Below, in pieces: positions 21,168 through 32,029 of a stretch of DNA of 64,000 bases. Position numbers and translations under genes: made by a program. This DNA comes from Ipomoea triloba (taxonomy: Eukaryota; Streptophyta; Magnoliopsida; Solanales; Convolvulaceae), in the NCBI RefSeq assembly GCF_003576645.1, contig NC_044925.1, forward strand, positions 17,495,846 to 17,559,845, read 5' to 3'. How positions within the stretch are numbered: the first letter of the stretch is position 1; the number at the start of each line of letters is the position of its first letter. Below the pieces are notes generated by a model, which saw nothing but the letters and a program-made list of their open reading frames with translations, made no database searches and was not told the DNA's origin.

Positions 21168-21401
21168 CATGAATCATGGTCCATGTGTGGACCAAAAATA
21201 AAAAGTATATTTCTAATATATTAAAAGTACGTTATTTTTGTATATAAAATACATTATTTTAGAGTACATTATTTTTGTACTGAAAATACATTATTTGATA
21301 TATATTATTAAATAATGTACCTACACTACAAAAATAATGTACTTTTAGTATAATAAAAATATACTTTTTATTTTTGGTTGGTCCATGCAATAATTTACCA
21401 T
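21168..21401. mobile_element. Foldback MITE, about 230 bp
   Basis: ATTATTGCATG plus GGACCAAAAATAAAAAGTAT on the left is mirrored on the right (ATACTTTTTATTTTTGG, CATGCAATAAT). Repeats of ACATTATTT-type words fill the middle. No coding capacity. Confidence 0.7.
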
Positions 21402-21550
21402 CAAAGTATTAATAAATTGCGGATTAAAGAAAAATTGTAAAGAGAAAAATACAAAAAACTTAATTTCGGACCAATATAATCACAAATAATATACTAACTA
21501 TTAGGCCAGAGCTAGACTTAGGGGCCCCAAAATTTTGGGCCCTACACGCC

Positions 21551-21790
21551 CTAAAATCTGACACTGTCCACCAAGTCGCCCCTGCGGAATAGCATTTCAA
21601 CCATGCTTAGGGATAGGGATCGGAAGAAATGTGAATTTTCTTGATTTTCAGGGATAGGTATAACACATCCAGTGGGATCAGTATATATATATATGTGAGA
21701 AAGACCCATAATTAAGCAAATTAGTAAACTGATGTGGTACCGTGTAGGACATTGCATGCACCTACACAACCACATGAAAAAAAGTGAGAC
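21551..21790 (-). pseudogene. Agenet-domain gene fragment 3 (N-terminus and promoter)
   Basis: The minus strand reads MVEMLFRRGDLVDSV near 21565-21610, preceded by a TATATATATATAC tract (21680-21692) and an upstream block similar to those before the other fragments. Only the first 15 codons of the Agenet gene remain. Confidence 0.6.
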
Positions 21791-21799
21791 TACAACTAC

Positions 21800-22510
21800 G
21801 GCTTTTTAAATTTATTTAAGGAATATTGTTGAAATACAACACCGAATTACACGCAATAATGAAATTCGATTATCTAATTAAAAAAATTATAATTTGTCCA
21901 TGAACGCGTTCATCAATATTATACAAGTAAACCAAAATTGATTTGTTCATCTGATTATCATTGACGTGACGGTCATCTTATTAAAAATTAATATTTTTAA
22001 TTCATTGTAAAAATTTTTCAAAAAAAACATTACAAATAAAACAACTTTTAGGGGAGACGGTGTTTTTTAAATTTTATTTAAAATTATTAAAATATATTTT
22101 TAATAAAATGATCGACACGCCAACGGTAATAGGAGGAACATGTCTATTTTGATTCAATTGAATAATTTTGAAATGTTCAAGGATTCTAGTACAGTTTATT
22201 TTAATTGGATTACGCGATTGCATATCCGTGTATAATTCAGTGGTTTATTTAAGCATTATTCATTTATTTTGTTATTTGTACTAAAAGTCACTAATAATTT
22301 ATACAAATTTGGAATATACATTAATTTTTTCTCGCTCTCTTCTCGATTAGGAAAGAATAAAGGCAAAAAAAATCTATTTAATGTTTTAATATAGTAAATC
22401 AAATTTGGAATAATGATAATTAATTAATACAATAAAAGAGTTGTAATACTTATCACATTTTAAGTGACTATTTTGTGATACAAATATACGTGGGTTCATT
22501 TCTAATTTGT
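21800..22510. other. AT-rich DNA repeated downstream of each Agenet fragment
   Basis: Words such as GACGTGACGGTCATCTTATT, ATTAAAAATTA and AATAATGATAATTAATTAAT recur near 23050, 24070, 24400, 28520 and 28730. No coding content. Confidence 0.5.
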
Positions 22511-22519
22511 GATAAATCT

Positions 22520-22890
22520 CATCTTGAATTTCACAATTTAGGATTGTTTTTGGCGTGCAACCATCGTGCTAATAAGACACATAAGACATAGAACAAGGAG
22601 AATTATTATTATTATTTAAAAACAAGAACATGCAAAAACCTTAAAAACACAGACAGACTGAGGAAAACCAGATGAAAGCTAGAAGAAAGGAAAACCAGAC
22701 TGCGGAATTGCATTTCAACCATTGTTAGGGATAGGGAAGAAATGTACTGTGAGAATTTTGTTTGATTCTCAGGGATAGGGATTAGGAATGTAGGTTGGGA
22801 CGTTGGGTATATATATGCATAAATTTGGAAACTGAGCTGGCACTGTAGTGTAGGACATGCACCTAATTAAACAACCACCTGAAAAAAGCG
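22520..22890 (-). pseudogene. Agenet-domain gene fragment 4 (residual ends)
   Basis: Retains only the downstream flank (GGCGTGCAACCATCGTG, AAAACCTTAAAAACACAG), a few bases of the start region (TGCGGAATTGCATTTCAACC) and the promoter-proximal block with TATATATATG (about 22808). Coding sequence is essentially gone. Confidence 0.55.
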
Positions 22891-24540
22891 AGAATACACT
22901 TTTTGAATTTATTTAAGGAATAATATCATGTTGAAATAGACACCCAATTACAGGCAATAATGCATTTCGATTTTCTAATTAAGAAATCTATAATTGGATT
23001 CTTCAACGGTTCAATATTATGCAATTAAATCTAAAATAATTTGTTCTACCGATTTTCACTGACGTGGTCATTATTTTATTAAAAATTATTAACATGCTAA
23101 ATATCATTTTAAATAAAATATTTTTTTTACAAAAAAAAAAAATCATTGGAGACGTTTTTTTAAATTTTATTTAAAATTACTATTATATATATTTTAATTT
23201 ATTTTAATAATTTTAAATAAAATATTTGTTCTTTTACCATGTTTCAATGACAAGATATTCCTTTCAAAACAAAAAATGACAAGATATTGGATTCAACCAT
23301 TCAACTCTTCCCCCAACATTTATTATTATATTTGTTTTCTGTTTTCCATCAAACATAAAACATGTTTATCATCACTCACTTTCTCATTTATTTTTCAAGC
23401 ATAAATGTTTTTTCTCGATCCTATAGTATTATAAAATTAATTATTATAAATTAAAAATAAACTTTCAGTTATTTTTTTAATCCGACTTTCAAAATACTTT
23501 AAAAAATATGATTGGTTTGAGTAATATTTATTTATTTATTTCAATTCATATATCTCGTTTTGTATGTATGTTTGGTTTAATGAGATTTAATTTGACACAA
23601 TTTATTTACAATCCAACTTTTGTAATATTTAATTTATTATTAGTATATAAATCTATATATCTAAAACTAAACAAAGATTACAAGTAATATAAAATATAAA
23701 ATTATAGGAAAAAACATTTAAAAAAACAAATAAAAATAATGAATGGGTTTGACCCATGAGTATTAAACATGACATATAAATTGTAATAGATAAATTATTG
23801 TCTTTGCTTTTATATTTATTATATATGAAATTTTAACATAAATATTCAAACCACATTTACATCGGGATATAATTAACTAAAAATAGCAATTCCTCGTAAC
23901 CTAGGTGATAATTTTCCCATAAAAAGCCAACTAGCCAATATTTTTCAAAAAAAAATAGAAATTTACTAATAATTTATACAAATTTGGTATCTACATTAAA
24001 TTTTCTCTATTCTTGATTAGGAAAAAAAAAGGAAAAAAAATCTATTTAATGTTTTAGTATAGTAAATCAAATATGGAATAATGATAATTAATTAATACAA
24101 TAAAAGAGTTGTAACACTTATCACATTGACCTAATACTCTACCATTTAAAGTTAGTCAATCTATGAGTAGTCTATTTGATTTTTGGATGAATATGTAAGC
24201 AATTCCTCGTAACCTAGGTGAGAATTTTCCCATAAAAGCCAACTAGCCAATTTCTTTAAAAAAAAAAAAAAAAAAAGGAAAAGAAATTTACTATAAATTT
24301 ATACAAATTGAGTATCTACATTAAATTTGTTCTCATCTCGATTAGCAAAAAAGGAAAAAAATATTCTATTTAATATTTTAATATAGTAAATCAAATCTTG
24401 AATAATAATAATTAATTAATACAATAAAAGAGGTGTAACACTTATCACATTCACCTAATAGTCTGATCTACCATTTAAAGTTAGTCAATTTATGAGTACC
24501 CTGTTAGAATTTTGGATGAATACGATTACGGTACCCAATC
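22891..24540. other. AT-rich DNA with two or three degenerate tandem blocks
   Basis: CTATTTAATGTTTTAGTATA plus AATTAATTAATACAATAAAA blocks occur near 24040 and 24370. CAATTCCTCGTAACCTAGGT occurs near 23887 and 24200. This indicates local tandem duplication. No gene. Confidence 0.55.
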
Positions 24541-24800
24541 GTTTAATTATATATTCTCGAACCAGAACTTGGAATACATTATTTAGAAGCATCCGGACTT
24601 GAATTGGTTTTCAGATGCACTTATCCCAAACCCATTTAATAGTAGCCTAGCTAGTAAGGTACCCACAATGTTTCAAATTAAATTTGACTATTCATGAGAC
24701 TTGCCTATTAGTCTTATTGGTTTGAACTGATTAACTAGGGACAACTTAGTTATGCTGATTTACTTTATTGTGGTAATTTATCGGTTAAAGTCACTTAGAT
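24541..24800. repeat. Duplicated block with SINE-like segment, copy 1
   Basis: AGAACTTGGAATACATTATT, TAGAAGCATCCGGACTTGAA and CTTATCCCAAACCCATTT match 28890-28980. This is followed by a SINE-like stretch (ATTTGACTATTCATGAGACTT, GGTTTGAACTGATTAACTAG), related to 28985-29105 and 39962-40165. Confidence 0.5.
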
Positions 24801-25364
24801 TTGCTCTTTGACACACATTCATCGGGAGACTATTATATGTATAATACATCTCATCTTGAGTCTCACAAATTGGGATTATGATACCTTGAGTATCCTCTTG
24901 GGATATCAAACACCTCCTTTCTATAAGACACGTACAGTTGGGGGTGGTCTTCTTATAGTTTTTAATTCTTTCCGCTTTATATATTATTTAAAAATTTAAA
25001 ATTTAAAATTTTGTTTTTCTTCAATAACCTTTCAACTATAACTAAAGCTTATAACATACTACATGTTGAAAATTTTAGTTAAAATGGCTTTTTAAAATGA
25101 TTATTTTGTGGTACAAATATATGTGGGGTTGACTTCTAATTTGTCTAGCGTCAAAGTGAATTTGGGTTGTCCGTAGGGAGATGAAGAAATCAATATATTG
25201 TACGCTTAAAACAGATAATGGGTGAATAAGAAATTGAGTCTCAAAGTAAACTTATTTGATCAAGTTGGAAATGTTTGGAAGTAGCCCTTGTCCAACATTG
25301 AAAAGGGATGTGGATTTACACTAGTATATATACAATTCACTTTTAGAAGTAGTTTTAGTGGTAT
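24801..25364. other. Intergenic DNA
   Basis: Begins with another copy of the Agenet-bordering block (CACATTCATCGGGAGACTAT, ATACATCTCATCTTGAGT). No coding signal. Confidence 0.45.
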
Positions 25365-26420
25365 GCTAGTTGTGAGCACCTTACGAAAATGTGTTATCAT
25401 TAACCTTATTAGGTGCTCAATTTACAAGGTGCATACATAGCACCTTATTTGTGAGCACCTTACGTAAAGGTTATGTTGCTAACCTTTTGGTAGTTACCAA
25501 ATGGTACTTTATTTCAGTGCTTAATTTTGCACCTACCTTACAGAAGGTGCTTACATATCACCTTATTTGTGAGCACCTTATGAAAAGCTATACCGCTTTA
25601 TAAATTTAGCACCTACCTTGTGGAAGGTGCTTACATAGCACCTTATTTGTGAGCACCTTACGTAAAGGTGATCGATGTTGTCAACCTTTTGGTACTAGCT
25701 CACTGAAAGGTGATTCATTTTGGTGTCTAATTTAATTAGCACCTACCTTACAGAATGTGCTTAATTACATAGCACCTTATTAGTGAGCACCTTACAAAAA
25801 GGCTACCAAAAGGTGCTTCCTAAATTTAGCACATACCTTATGGAAGGTACTTACATAACACCTTATTTGTGAGCACCTTATGTAAAGCTGATGTTGCCAA
25901 CCTATTAATTTGGTAGTTATCAAAAAGTGTTTTATTTCGGTGCTTAATTTAGCACCTACCTTACGAAAAGTACTTACATAACACCTTATTTGCGAGCACC
26001 TTACGAAATGGCTTCCAAAAGGTCCTTCCTAATTTAACACCTATCTTATGGAAGGTGCTTACATAGCACCTTATTTGTGAGTACCTTACGTAAAGGTGAT
26101 GTTGCCAACTTTTTGATAGCTATTTACCGAAAGGTGCTTCATTTCAATGATTAATCTAGCACCTACATACCTTATGGGAGGTGCTTACCTAGCACATTAT
26201 TAGTGAGCACCTTATGAAAAGGCTACCAAAAGGTGCTTCTTAAATTTAGTTCTTACCTTATGGAAGGTGCTTACATAACACCTTATTTGTGAGCACCTTA
26301 GGTAAAGGTGATGTTTACAACCTTTGGTATTAGTTAGAGAAAAGTGTTTCATTTCGGTGCTTACCTTTCAAAAGTTGCTTATATAGAACCTTATCCGTGA
26401 GCACTACATTAACCACCAAA
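25365..26420. repeat. GAGCACCTT palindromic satellite-like array, about 1 kb
   Basis: About a dozen imperfect units of 75-100 bp: AAGGTGCTTACATAGCACC (itself a hairpin), TTATTTGTGAGCACCTTACG, TAAAGGTGATGTTGCCAACC, TTTAGCACCTACCTTA. Complementary AAGGTGC and GCACCTT words alternate throughout, so each unit can fold. The array may be the subterminal region of an unrecognised DNA transposon. Confidence 0.85.
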
Positions 26421-26639
26421 AGGTTAAGCAACAATAGTAGTGTCTACAAATGGTTATCAATTTACTCAAAACATGCCTTCTCGTAATACCTACCAACTTT
26501 CTCCATAAAGCAAAGATTACAACAATAATGATTGTACTCATAAGTAGGACACTAGAAAACTATCTTGATAGCTAGCCAGCATCATCATCTTCCTCAAATG
26601 ACAATACAAAGAACAATGGGAATCACCATTAAAAACATT
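26421..26639. other. Intergenic DNA
   Basis: No repeats of the array beyond 26420; AATAGTAGTGTC at about 26432 weakly resembles a CACTA end but has no partner. Confidence 0.4.
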
Positions 26640-27530
26640 CAAAACCCTAAGAACACAACCTAGACGACTTGGAAAGCCAAAGACCTCCCCAAAGAATCAA
26701 CCCACTTGGCCCTTACATGAATCCAATCAAGATGAACTCTTAGTAGGTTCACGCTATACGCAATTTCTTCCTTAGGCCTTCTCCAATAGTTAGAATTTTG
26801 GTGTAAATTTTGAGTAGATTTTGTAAGTGTGATTAGAAAAGAGAAAGTGAGGTGGAAGAAAAAAAGAAAAGGAAAAAAAATACAAAATAAAATCTGACAA
26901 AAAAAATACAAAACAAAATCTGAAAAAAAAAATAAAAATAAAATAAAATAAAAATAAAAAAGTAATATTACGCGCCCGGGCACGGCGGGTGCGAATCTGC
27001 ACCCCACGCACGTGGGGAGCAGTTTACTTCATCCTCTAAATTTCTGACAAAATTTCTTCTTTGCAGGAGAAATATATCACCATTATTACTTCATCCCATT
27101 AGTTAAAAAGCTTGCCTCTAAATTTTGGCTTCTTAAAATTGGTGCTAACACCCACTAATGGGGATGGCCTTACTATAATCAAATTACACCGAGTACGTGT
27201 CCCCAACTTTTCCGGTGATCTCCCCAACCTACTCCTCGTTGTCGTACGCATCCACCTTATCACCCTTTCTGAACTCCCCGGAATCTCTCATTCTGACTTT
27301 CGGAGGCACGGGACGGACTTCGGCGGCGAAGACCACCTCGGGAAGCGGCCCCGACAAGTCGTTCTTGACGAGAGTCTCGTACTGGACAATGTACTCCCTC
27401 ACCGGCGGTAGCGCCATCACCACCGTGGCTTCGAAGTAGGAGCCCCAGAACCCTTGTTTCAGGCTCGCTACTTCCACCACGTCGCCCCTGCGGAATATCA
27501 TTTGCTTGTTTAGCGTCATGGTTATGGAAG
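26640..27530 (-). pseudogene. Agenet-domain gene, best-preserved copy, split by a MITE and a stop
   Basis: The minus strand from 27519 reads MTLNKQMIFRRGDVVEVASL, then GSYFEATVVMALPP, YIVQYETLVKND, GPLPEVVFAAEVRPVPPKVR and FRKGDKVDAYDNEE. These are the features of two tandem Agenet (Tudor-like) repeats, chromatin or RNA-associated domains in plants. The frame hits TAG where Trp is expected (NEE-stop-VGEITGK, about 27226-27228) and again after YSV (TAA, where Tyr is usual). The domain then breaks off at FDYSK, where a MITE (26775-27169) is inserted. The remaining part, EIAYSVNLLRVHLDWIHVRA, lies beyond it (about 26690-26772). Of the five copies here this is the least decayed, yet it cannot make a full domain. 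Confidence 0.8.
26775..27169. mobile_element. PIF/Harbinger-like MITE, copy 2, with TTA target duplication
   Basis: GGCCTTCTCCAATAGTTAG at the left; the right end reverse-complemented reads GGCCATCCCCATTAGTG. It is flanked by TTA at 26772-26774 and 27170-27172. Shares TTTTGTAAGTGTGATTAG with the copies at 9674 and 49772. Poly-A-rich centre and a GCGCCCGGGCACGGCGGG segment. No transposase. Confidence 0.85.
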
Positions 27531-28889
27531 AAATGGGATTTTGGCTGGTTTGTTGGCTGGTTTTTTATTTGCAGGGATAGCTATATATGATGGAGGGTAA
27601 TCCCTATATATGAGATGGATGGTAGCTAGGAAGGGTATACGTACACATTTGGAAAGTCCGGGACAGATCTAGAAATTTTTTTTAATTCGAGTGAAAGAAA
27701 TGAATGATTAATAGAAATATTATTAGGGATGTAGTTGTGATTCTCTGAAACTAATGGGCACAATTGAAGGGTCAAAAACAATGACACATGAAAGTTACAA
27801 GGGGGAGTGGCCACCACTACTCCCACAGGTAGATCCACCCCTAATCGTATCTAGACAACATCGAGATAAAAAACGAAACTACTTAAAATTTATTTTAGTA
27901 TTTGTACTAAAATTTCTAGATATATACCAAAAAAAGTTTGCAACATGAGAACATTAAAGGACTCGTTTACTCATTTTGTTTATTTATTTATATTAGGATA
28001 AAATATTTATTATTATGTCAAATGTGAGACGTAGCCTCAACTACCCCACGGTAGATCCGCGCCCCTAATCCCGTTCTGTATGTATGATTCAGGGCAATAA
28101 TGATATTTAATTTGGCTCAATTGTTCAATTAAAGTTTTTTAATATTTAGCTCAGTATTAGTATATACATTTATATATCTACAAATAAACATTAAAAGCAA
28201 TATAAAATACAAAATATTTGAATTTAAAAATAAAGAAAGTATTTTTTGAAAGTATTTATAAATAAAAAAGGGTAAGCAAAATGGAAAAAATGATTTGACT
28301 AACCGGTATTAAACATAACATGTAAGTCGTAAAATGTAATAGATAAATTGTAATCTTTGCTTTTATGTATATAGTATATAACTATATACATATGAGATTT
28401 TAACATCAAATATTGAAATCACATTTACATCGGTATATAATCATTATAAATTTAGTATCTACATTAAAATTTCTCTTTTCGATTAGGAAAAAGGGAAAAA
28501 AAATGTCTCAATATAATAAATCAAATACGGAATAATGATAATTAATTAATACATTGAATTATAGTATATAACTATATACATATGAGATTTTAATATCAAA
28601 TATTGAAAGCACATTTACATTGGATATAATCATTACAAATTTAGTATCTACATTAAAAATTTTCTTTTCGATTAGGAAAAAAGGCAAAAAGATTTTATTT
28701 AATGTTTTAATATAGTAAATCAAATATGAAATAATGATAATTAATTAATAGAAGTACAATAAAAGAGTTGCAACGAACGTTTATCACATTCACGTAATAC
28801 TATGTACTCTACCGTTAATCAATCTATGAGTACTATGTTTGATTTAATGATGAAAATGAGGAGGGTATCGATCGACCTCTTTTAACTAT
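27531..28889. other. Upstream flank of the Agenet copy and repeated AT-rich blocks
   Basis: CCTATATATGAGATGGATGG (about 27602) repeats the block at 20662. GTAATAGATAAATTG and TTTTAACATCAAATATTGAA blocks near 28330-28470 recur at 28560-28640. No coding potential was recognised. Confidence 0.5.
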
Positions 28890-29105
28890 TCTCATACCAG
28901 AATTTGGAATACATTATTTAGAAGCACCCGGACTTGAATTGAATATTTTTGGTACTTATCCCAAACGCATTTGATAGTAGGGTAATCATAAGGTTCAAAG
29001 TTCGACTCTTCATGAAAGTTGTCTATTGACATCTTGGTTTGAGTTGATTAGCTATAGTTTATAGACAACCTAAGTTGATTCATCTCATTTCACCTAGACC
29101 ACATA
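28890..29105. repeat. Duplicated block with SINE-like segment, copy 2
   Basis: Parallels 24541-24800: AATTTGGAATACATTATTT, GAAGCACCCGGACTTGAATT, then GGTTCAAAGTTCGACTCTTC (B-box-like) and GGTTTGAGTTGATTAGCTA. This ends the zone of decayed tandem blocks. Confidence 0.5.
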
Positions 29106-29189
29106 TTTAAGTAATGACGTTTGACTTTTTTGTAAATCAAAGTTGGTGGACTATTAGAGGGAGTTAAATGCAAAAGAAAGAAACTTCAC

Positions 29190-29395
29190 CGGGTCAATCT
29201 CTGAAACATCAAAGTTGAAGGGCTTCCATTGGCAACTCTTCGGATGACGGCTCAAAAAAATCATCGTCTTTGTCGAGTAAAATACGACATTGCAACTTAA
29301 CAGTTGTGCTAGGCAGAGAGGAAAAGCTAAAAAGAGCTTTGGAGTTTAGTCTTGTACTCGGCGTAATTCCTATACTAGACTCAAAATATTTGTAG
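29190..29395 (-). repeat. copia LTR fragment, inverted
   Basis: On the minus strand ATTTTGAGTCTAGTATAGG, ATTACGCCGAGTACAAGAC continues into the downstream part of the LTR. Same family as 18076 and 31512, opposite orientation. Its 77-codon frame is LTR sequence. Confidence 0.65.
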
Positions 29396-30053
29396 ATGAG
29401 GATGACCTCTTGAAGGCAAAATGGTGTGACAAATTGAAACAAGTTGAGGATGACTTCTTTGAAGGATAGGTGGCGTGGCTAACCTTAATTTATTTAAGGT
29501 GAGGATGACCATTCACAAAGAGCCTAGGAGAGGCTAACTACAACATGAGGATGACCATGCAATATTAGTTGAAGAAAAAGGCTAACTTCATGGTGAGGCT
29601 AACCATGTGCTAAAGAAGAAAAGACTGACTCGCTATCAAAAGGCTAACAGTGTGTATTATTTTAAAGGTTGAGGCTGACTCACATTATTTAAAGAAGGTC
29701 AACCTATTATCCATTATAATAAGGAGGCCAGCTGATTTATTCCCAAGGAGAGAATGACTACGGCGTGATCAAGAAGAGAAATACAGCGATCTATTTTTAT
29801 CTATTCTCATGGAGGTCAATTGCCAATATTTCTAAAAAGGGGAAATATTATTTTTCTTAAAATGGCATGGGGATGACTCTTGAAGATTAATTTAGAGAAT
29901 ACAAATATTCTTGCTACTTGGAGCTAAGATCAAATTAAGGAAAAGTCAAAGTACTTTTCAGTGGCATATGCTCAAGCAAGAATCACTGAGTAGAAATAAT
30001 TCAGAGAAACTTGACTTATGAATTATGAACAACTCAATTGTTCACACTACTAG
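29396..30053. other. Retroelement leader with GAGGATGACC / GAGGCTAAC word repeats
   Basis: GAGGATGAC occurs at least five times and AGGCTAAC at least five, in irregular order. No frame. Probably non-coding leader of the element whose 3' end is at 31512. Confidence 0.4.
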
Positions 30054-31211
30054 AACAATCAAGAAGAGAACATTGAAGTTGACTCAAGCTCTCATGATGA
30101 TGATGAGGCAGAACATGTGAATTTTGGACAGGCTAGTACACATGAATGTGACACATCTACATCTAGACCTGTTCCAGTTGATATTCAAGGTTGTATGCAA
30201 CAAAATCAAACCATTTCGAAATTAGCTAAGGAAAATTTGAATGAGATGATCATCAAGGCGCTCAAGGCATTCAAGGATGCGGTAAGCAGTACAGACCATA
30301 CACTGTATACCAATTTCATAAAATTATTTGATCAGATTGCAGGAATGGAGCGTGGAGTTAATAAAATCAATCTGGTGATAAAAGAAGAGTTGAATGGTTT
30401 TATTGCCAAGATGATGATCACACTAGAGAAAGAAAGGAAGGTTGTAAGTGAGGTTGTAAATTCTCACAAAAATGAGTCAGATGAATACAACAAGAAATTA
30501 GATCGAAGACTGTATCACATTATGAGTCAAATTGAAAATTTGAGAAGTGTACTTACACGGAGCAACTTATCACATGAGGGAAGCATTGATGTCTTGCAAG
30601 GTTGTCTAAATTCCTTGGCCAACACTATGCAAGGAATGGAGAAGAAAATGGAGGAAATGGAAGCACAATAAAGAGTTAACTCGTCCCTAATCAAGGAGAT
30701 GCGCCTACAACAAAAAGGGGACATGGTCATGTTTTCAAAAATTTTGGATGCTACCAAAAAGAAGGAAGGAAGACCACTCTCTCATTTTGGTATTGGTGGA
30801 TCAAGTGCACCTATATATGGGGAAAAAGGGGTACCACCAACTTTTCGATTTGCTATTGATTTTTCATGTACAGCCGTATGTCTTGATGAAGACAAGGTGA
30901 TAAGGATGCTCAAGTACCATTTACTCGAAGGTGCAATACTCACGGAAGGAAGGAACATAAAGAAGTGTGTCATTTGGTACACTAGAGGAGTGTTTTACAC
31001 AAATGATCCACGTGAAGTCATTACCTGCTACATGGAAGGAAGAGTTAAGGAGAAATTCTTGCATGATAGTTGTAGAGGTAATTTTACAAGTCTTAGAGCT
31101 AGAATTAATGGCATGATTGCTCTTTATTGGTTTCTAGCATCTATTATGTATATGTACGTACCACTACTATGTTTTGCTACTATGGTTTGTTATTTTGGTT
31201 CTTATATATGA
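30054..31211 (+). pseudogene. Unrecognised coiled-coil frame broken by one stop, next to a retroelement 3' end
   Basis: A single frame is open from 30054 to 31211 except for one TAA at 30669-30671. The first part (about 200 codons) is rich in Lys, Glu, Met and Asn (LAKENLNEMIIKALKAFKDA, MEKKMEEMEAQ) and looks coiled-coil. The second part contains PPTFRFAIDFSCTAVCLDED, EGRNIKKCVIWYTRGVF and REVITCYMEGRVKEKF, then a hydrophobic end. I do not recognise either part as gag, pol or a known plant gene. No good ATG context was seen at the start (the first codons after a TAG at 30051 lack ATG). It lies just before a polypurine tract and an LTR, so it may be an extra or captured frame of a retroelement. 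Confidence 0.4.
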
Positions 31212-31494
31212 TGGTACATAATATTATTTTATTATTGTTGTTGATTGATTTATTACTTTAGACACAAGCTTAATCTCGTAACATGCAATTTGAGGGAGAA
31301 AAAGGGAAATTAAGAAAAGATTAAAATTGAAATGAAAACCTCAAATATTGCAACAATTCGTACGTGTTTAAATATAAAGCATGTAGGTCAATTCATTGTA
31401 AACTCGTCAAATTGGCTAGTCAAAATAAAATGTAAAAAAAAAATCAATTTTTGATTGGACTAAGCCAAAATGTTCGGGTATAGGTTTTGATATC

Positions 31495-31620
31495 ATCAAA
31501 AAGGGCGAAATTGTTAAGAATATATTGTAATTGTTTTGATGAACCAAAAATGTAATTTTAGACTCCCAATTTTATTTTGAGTCTAGTATAGGAATTACGC
31601 CGAGTACAAACCTAGTCAAT
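31495..31620 (+). repeat. Polypurine tract and copia LTR start
   Basis: AAAAAGGGCGAAA (31498-31510) precedes TGTTAAGAATATATTG (31512). This is the usual purine tract then TGTT LTR start of SIRE-like copia elements. The LTR continues through GAGTCTAGTATAGGAATT and CGCCGAGTACAAACC; its 3' end was not fixed. Confidence 0.65.
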
Positions 31621-31999
31621 TGTGTGGAAATTTCAAGAGTATAAATTTTAATTTATACTTGTAAATCGTTCACTTCCACTTTACAAATTGAGAAGATTTT
31701 GAAGATTAGTCAAGTCTCGTGTACATCCTTGAACGTGACAACATTGGTTTGAATTGCATGAATTAATTCTTTGAGAGAATTGATTTAATTCAAGGTGAGG
31801 ATTGATATTGTAGTTTTAGGTGAGTAAATGAAGGTGGTAAAACAAGGAAAAAGTTCCCCGAGATTCGTGTTCTCAAGGATGACAAATTGGAATAGAATTA
31901 CGTGTTAGCATTTAGGATGTTAAGAGGCAAGAGTCGCATGAATTGCTAGAAAACAAATGAATCATAAAGAGAAAAAGTAAAGGAAGGAGATCAAGATAA
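31621..31999. other. Probable continuation of LTR or retroelement debris
   Basis: No domain; no clear terminus. TATAAATTTTAATTTATA near 31640 is a short palindrome. Confidence 0.35.
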
Positions 32000-32029
32000 A
32001 ACAATGAAAAGAACGGGGGATTGAATTCC

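Noticed and set aside
26660..27011. 115- and 73-codon minus-strand frames with long Phe runs
   Set aside because: Phe runs come from the poly-A-rich MITE centre; only the tail (YSVNLLRVHLDW) is real Agenet sequence and is annotated as such.
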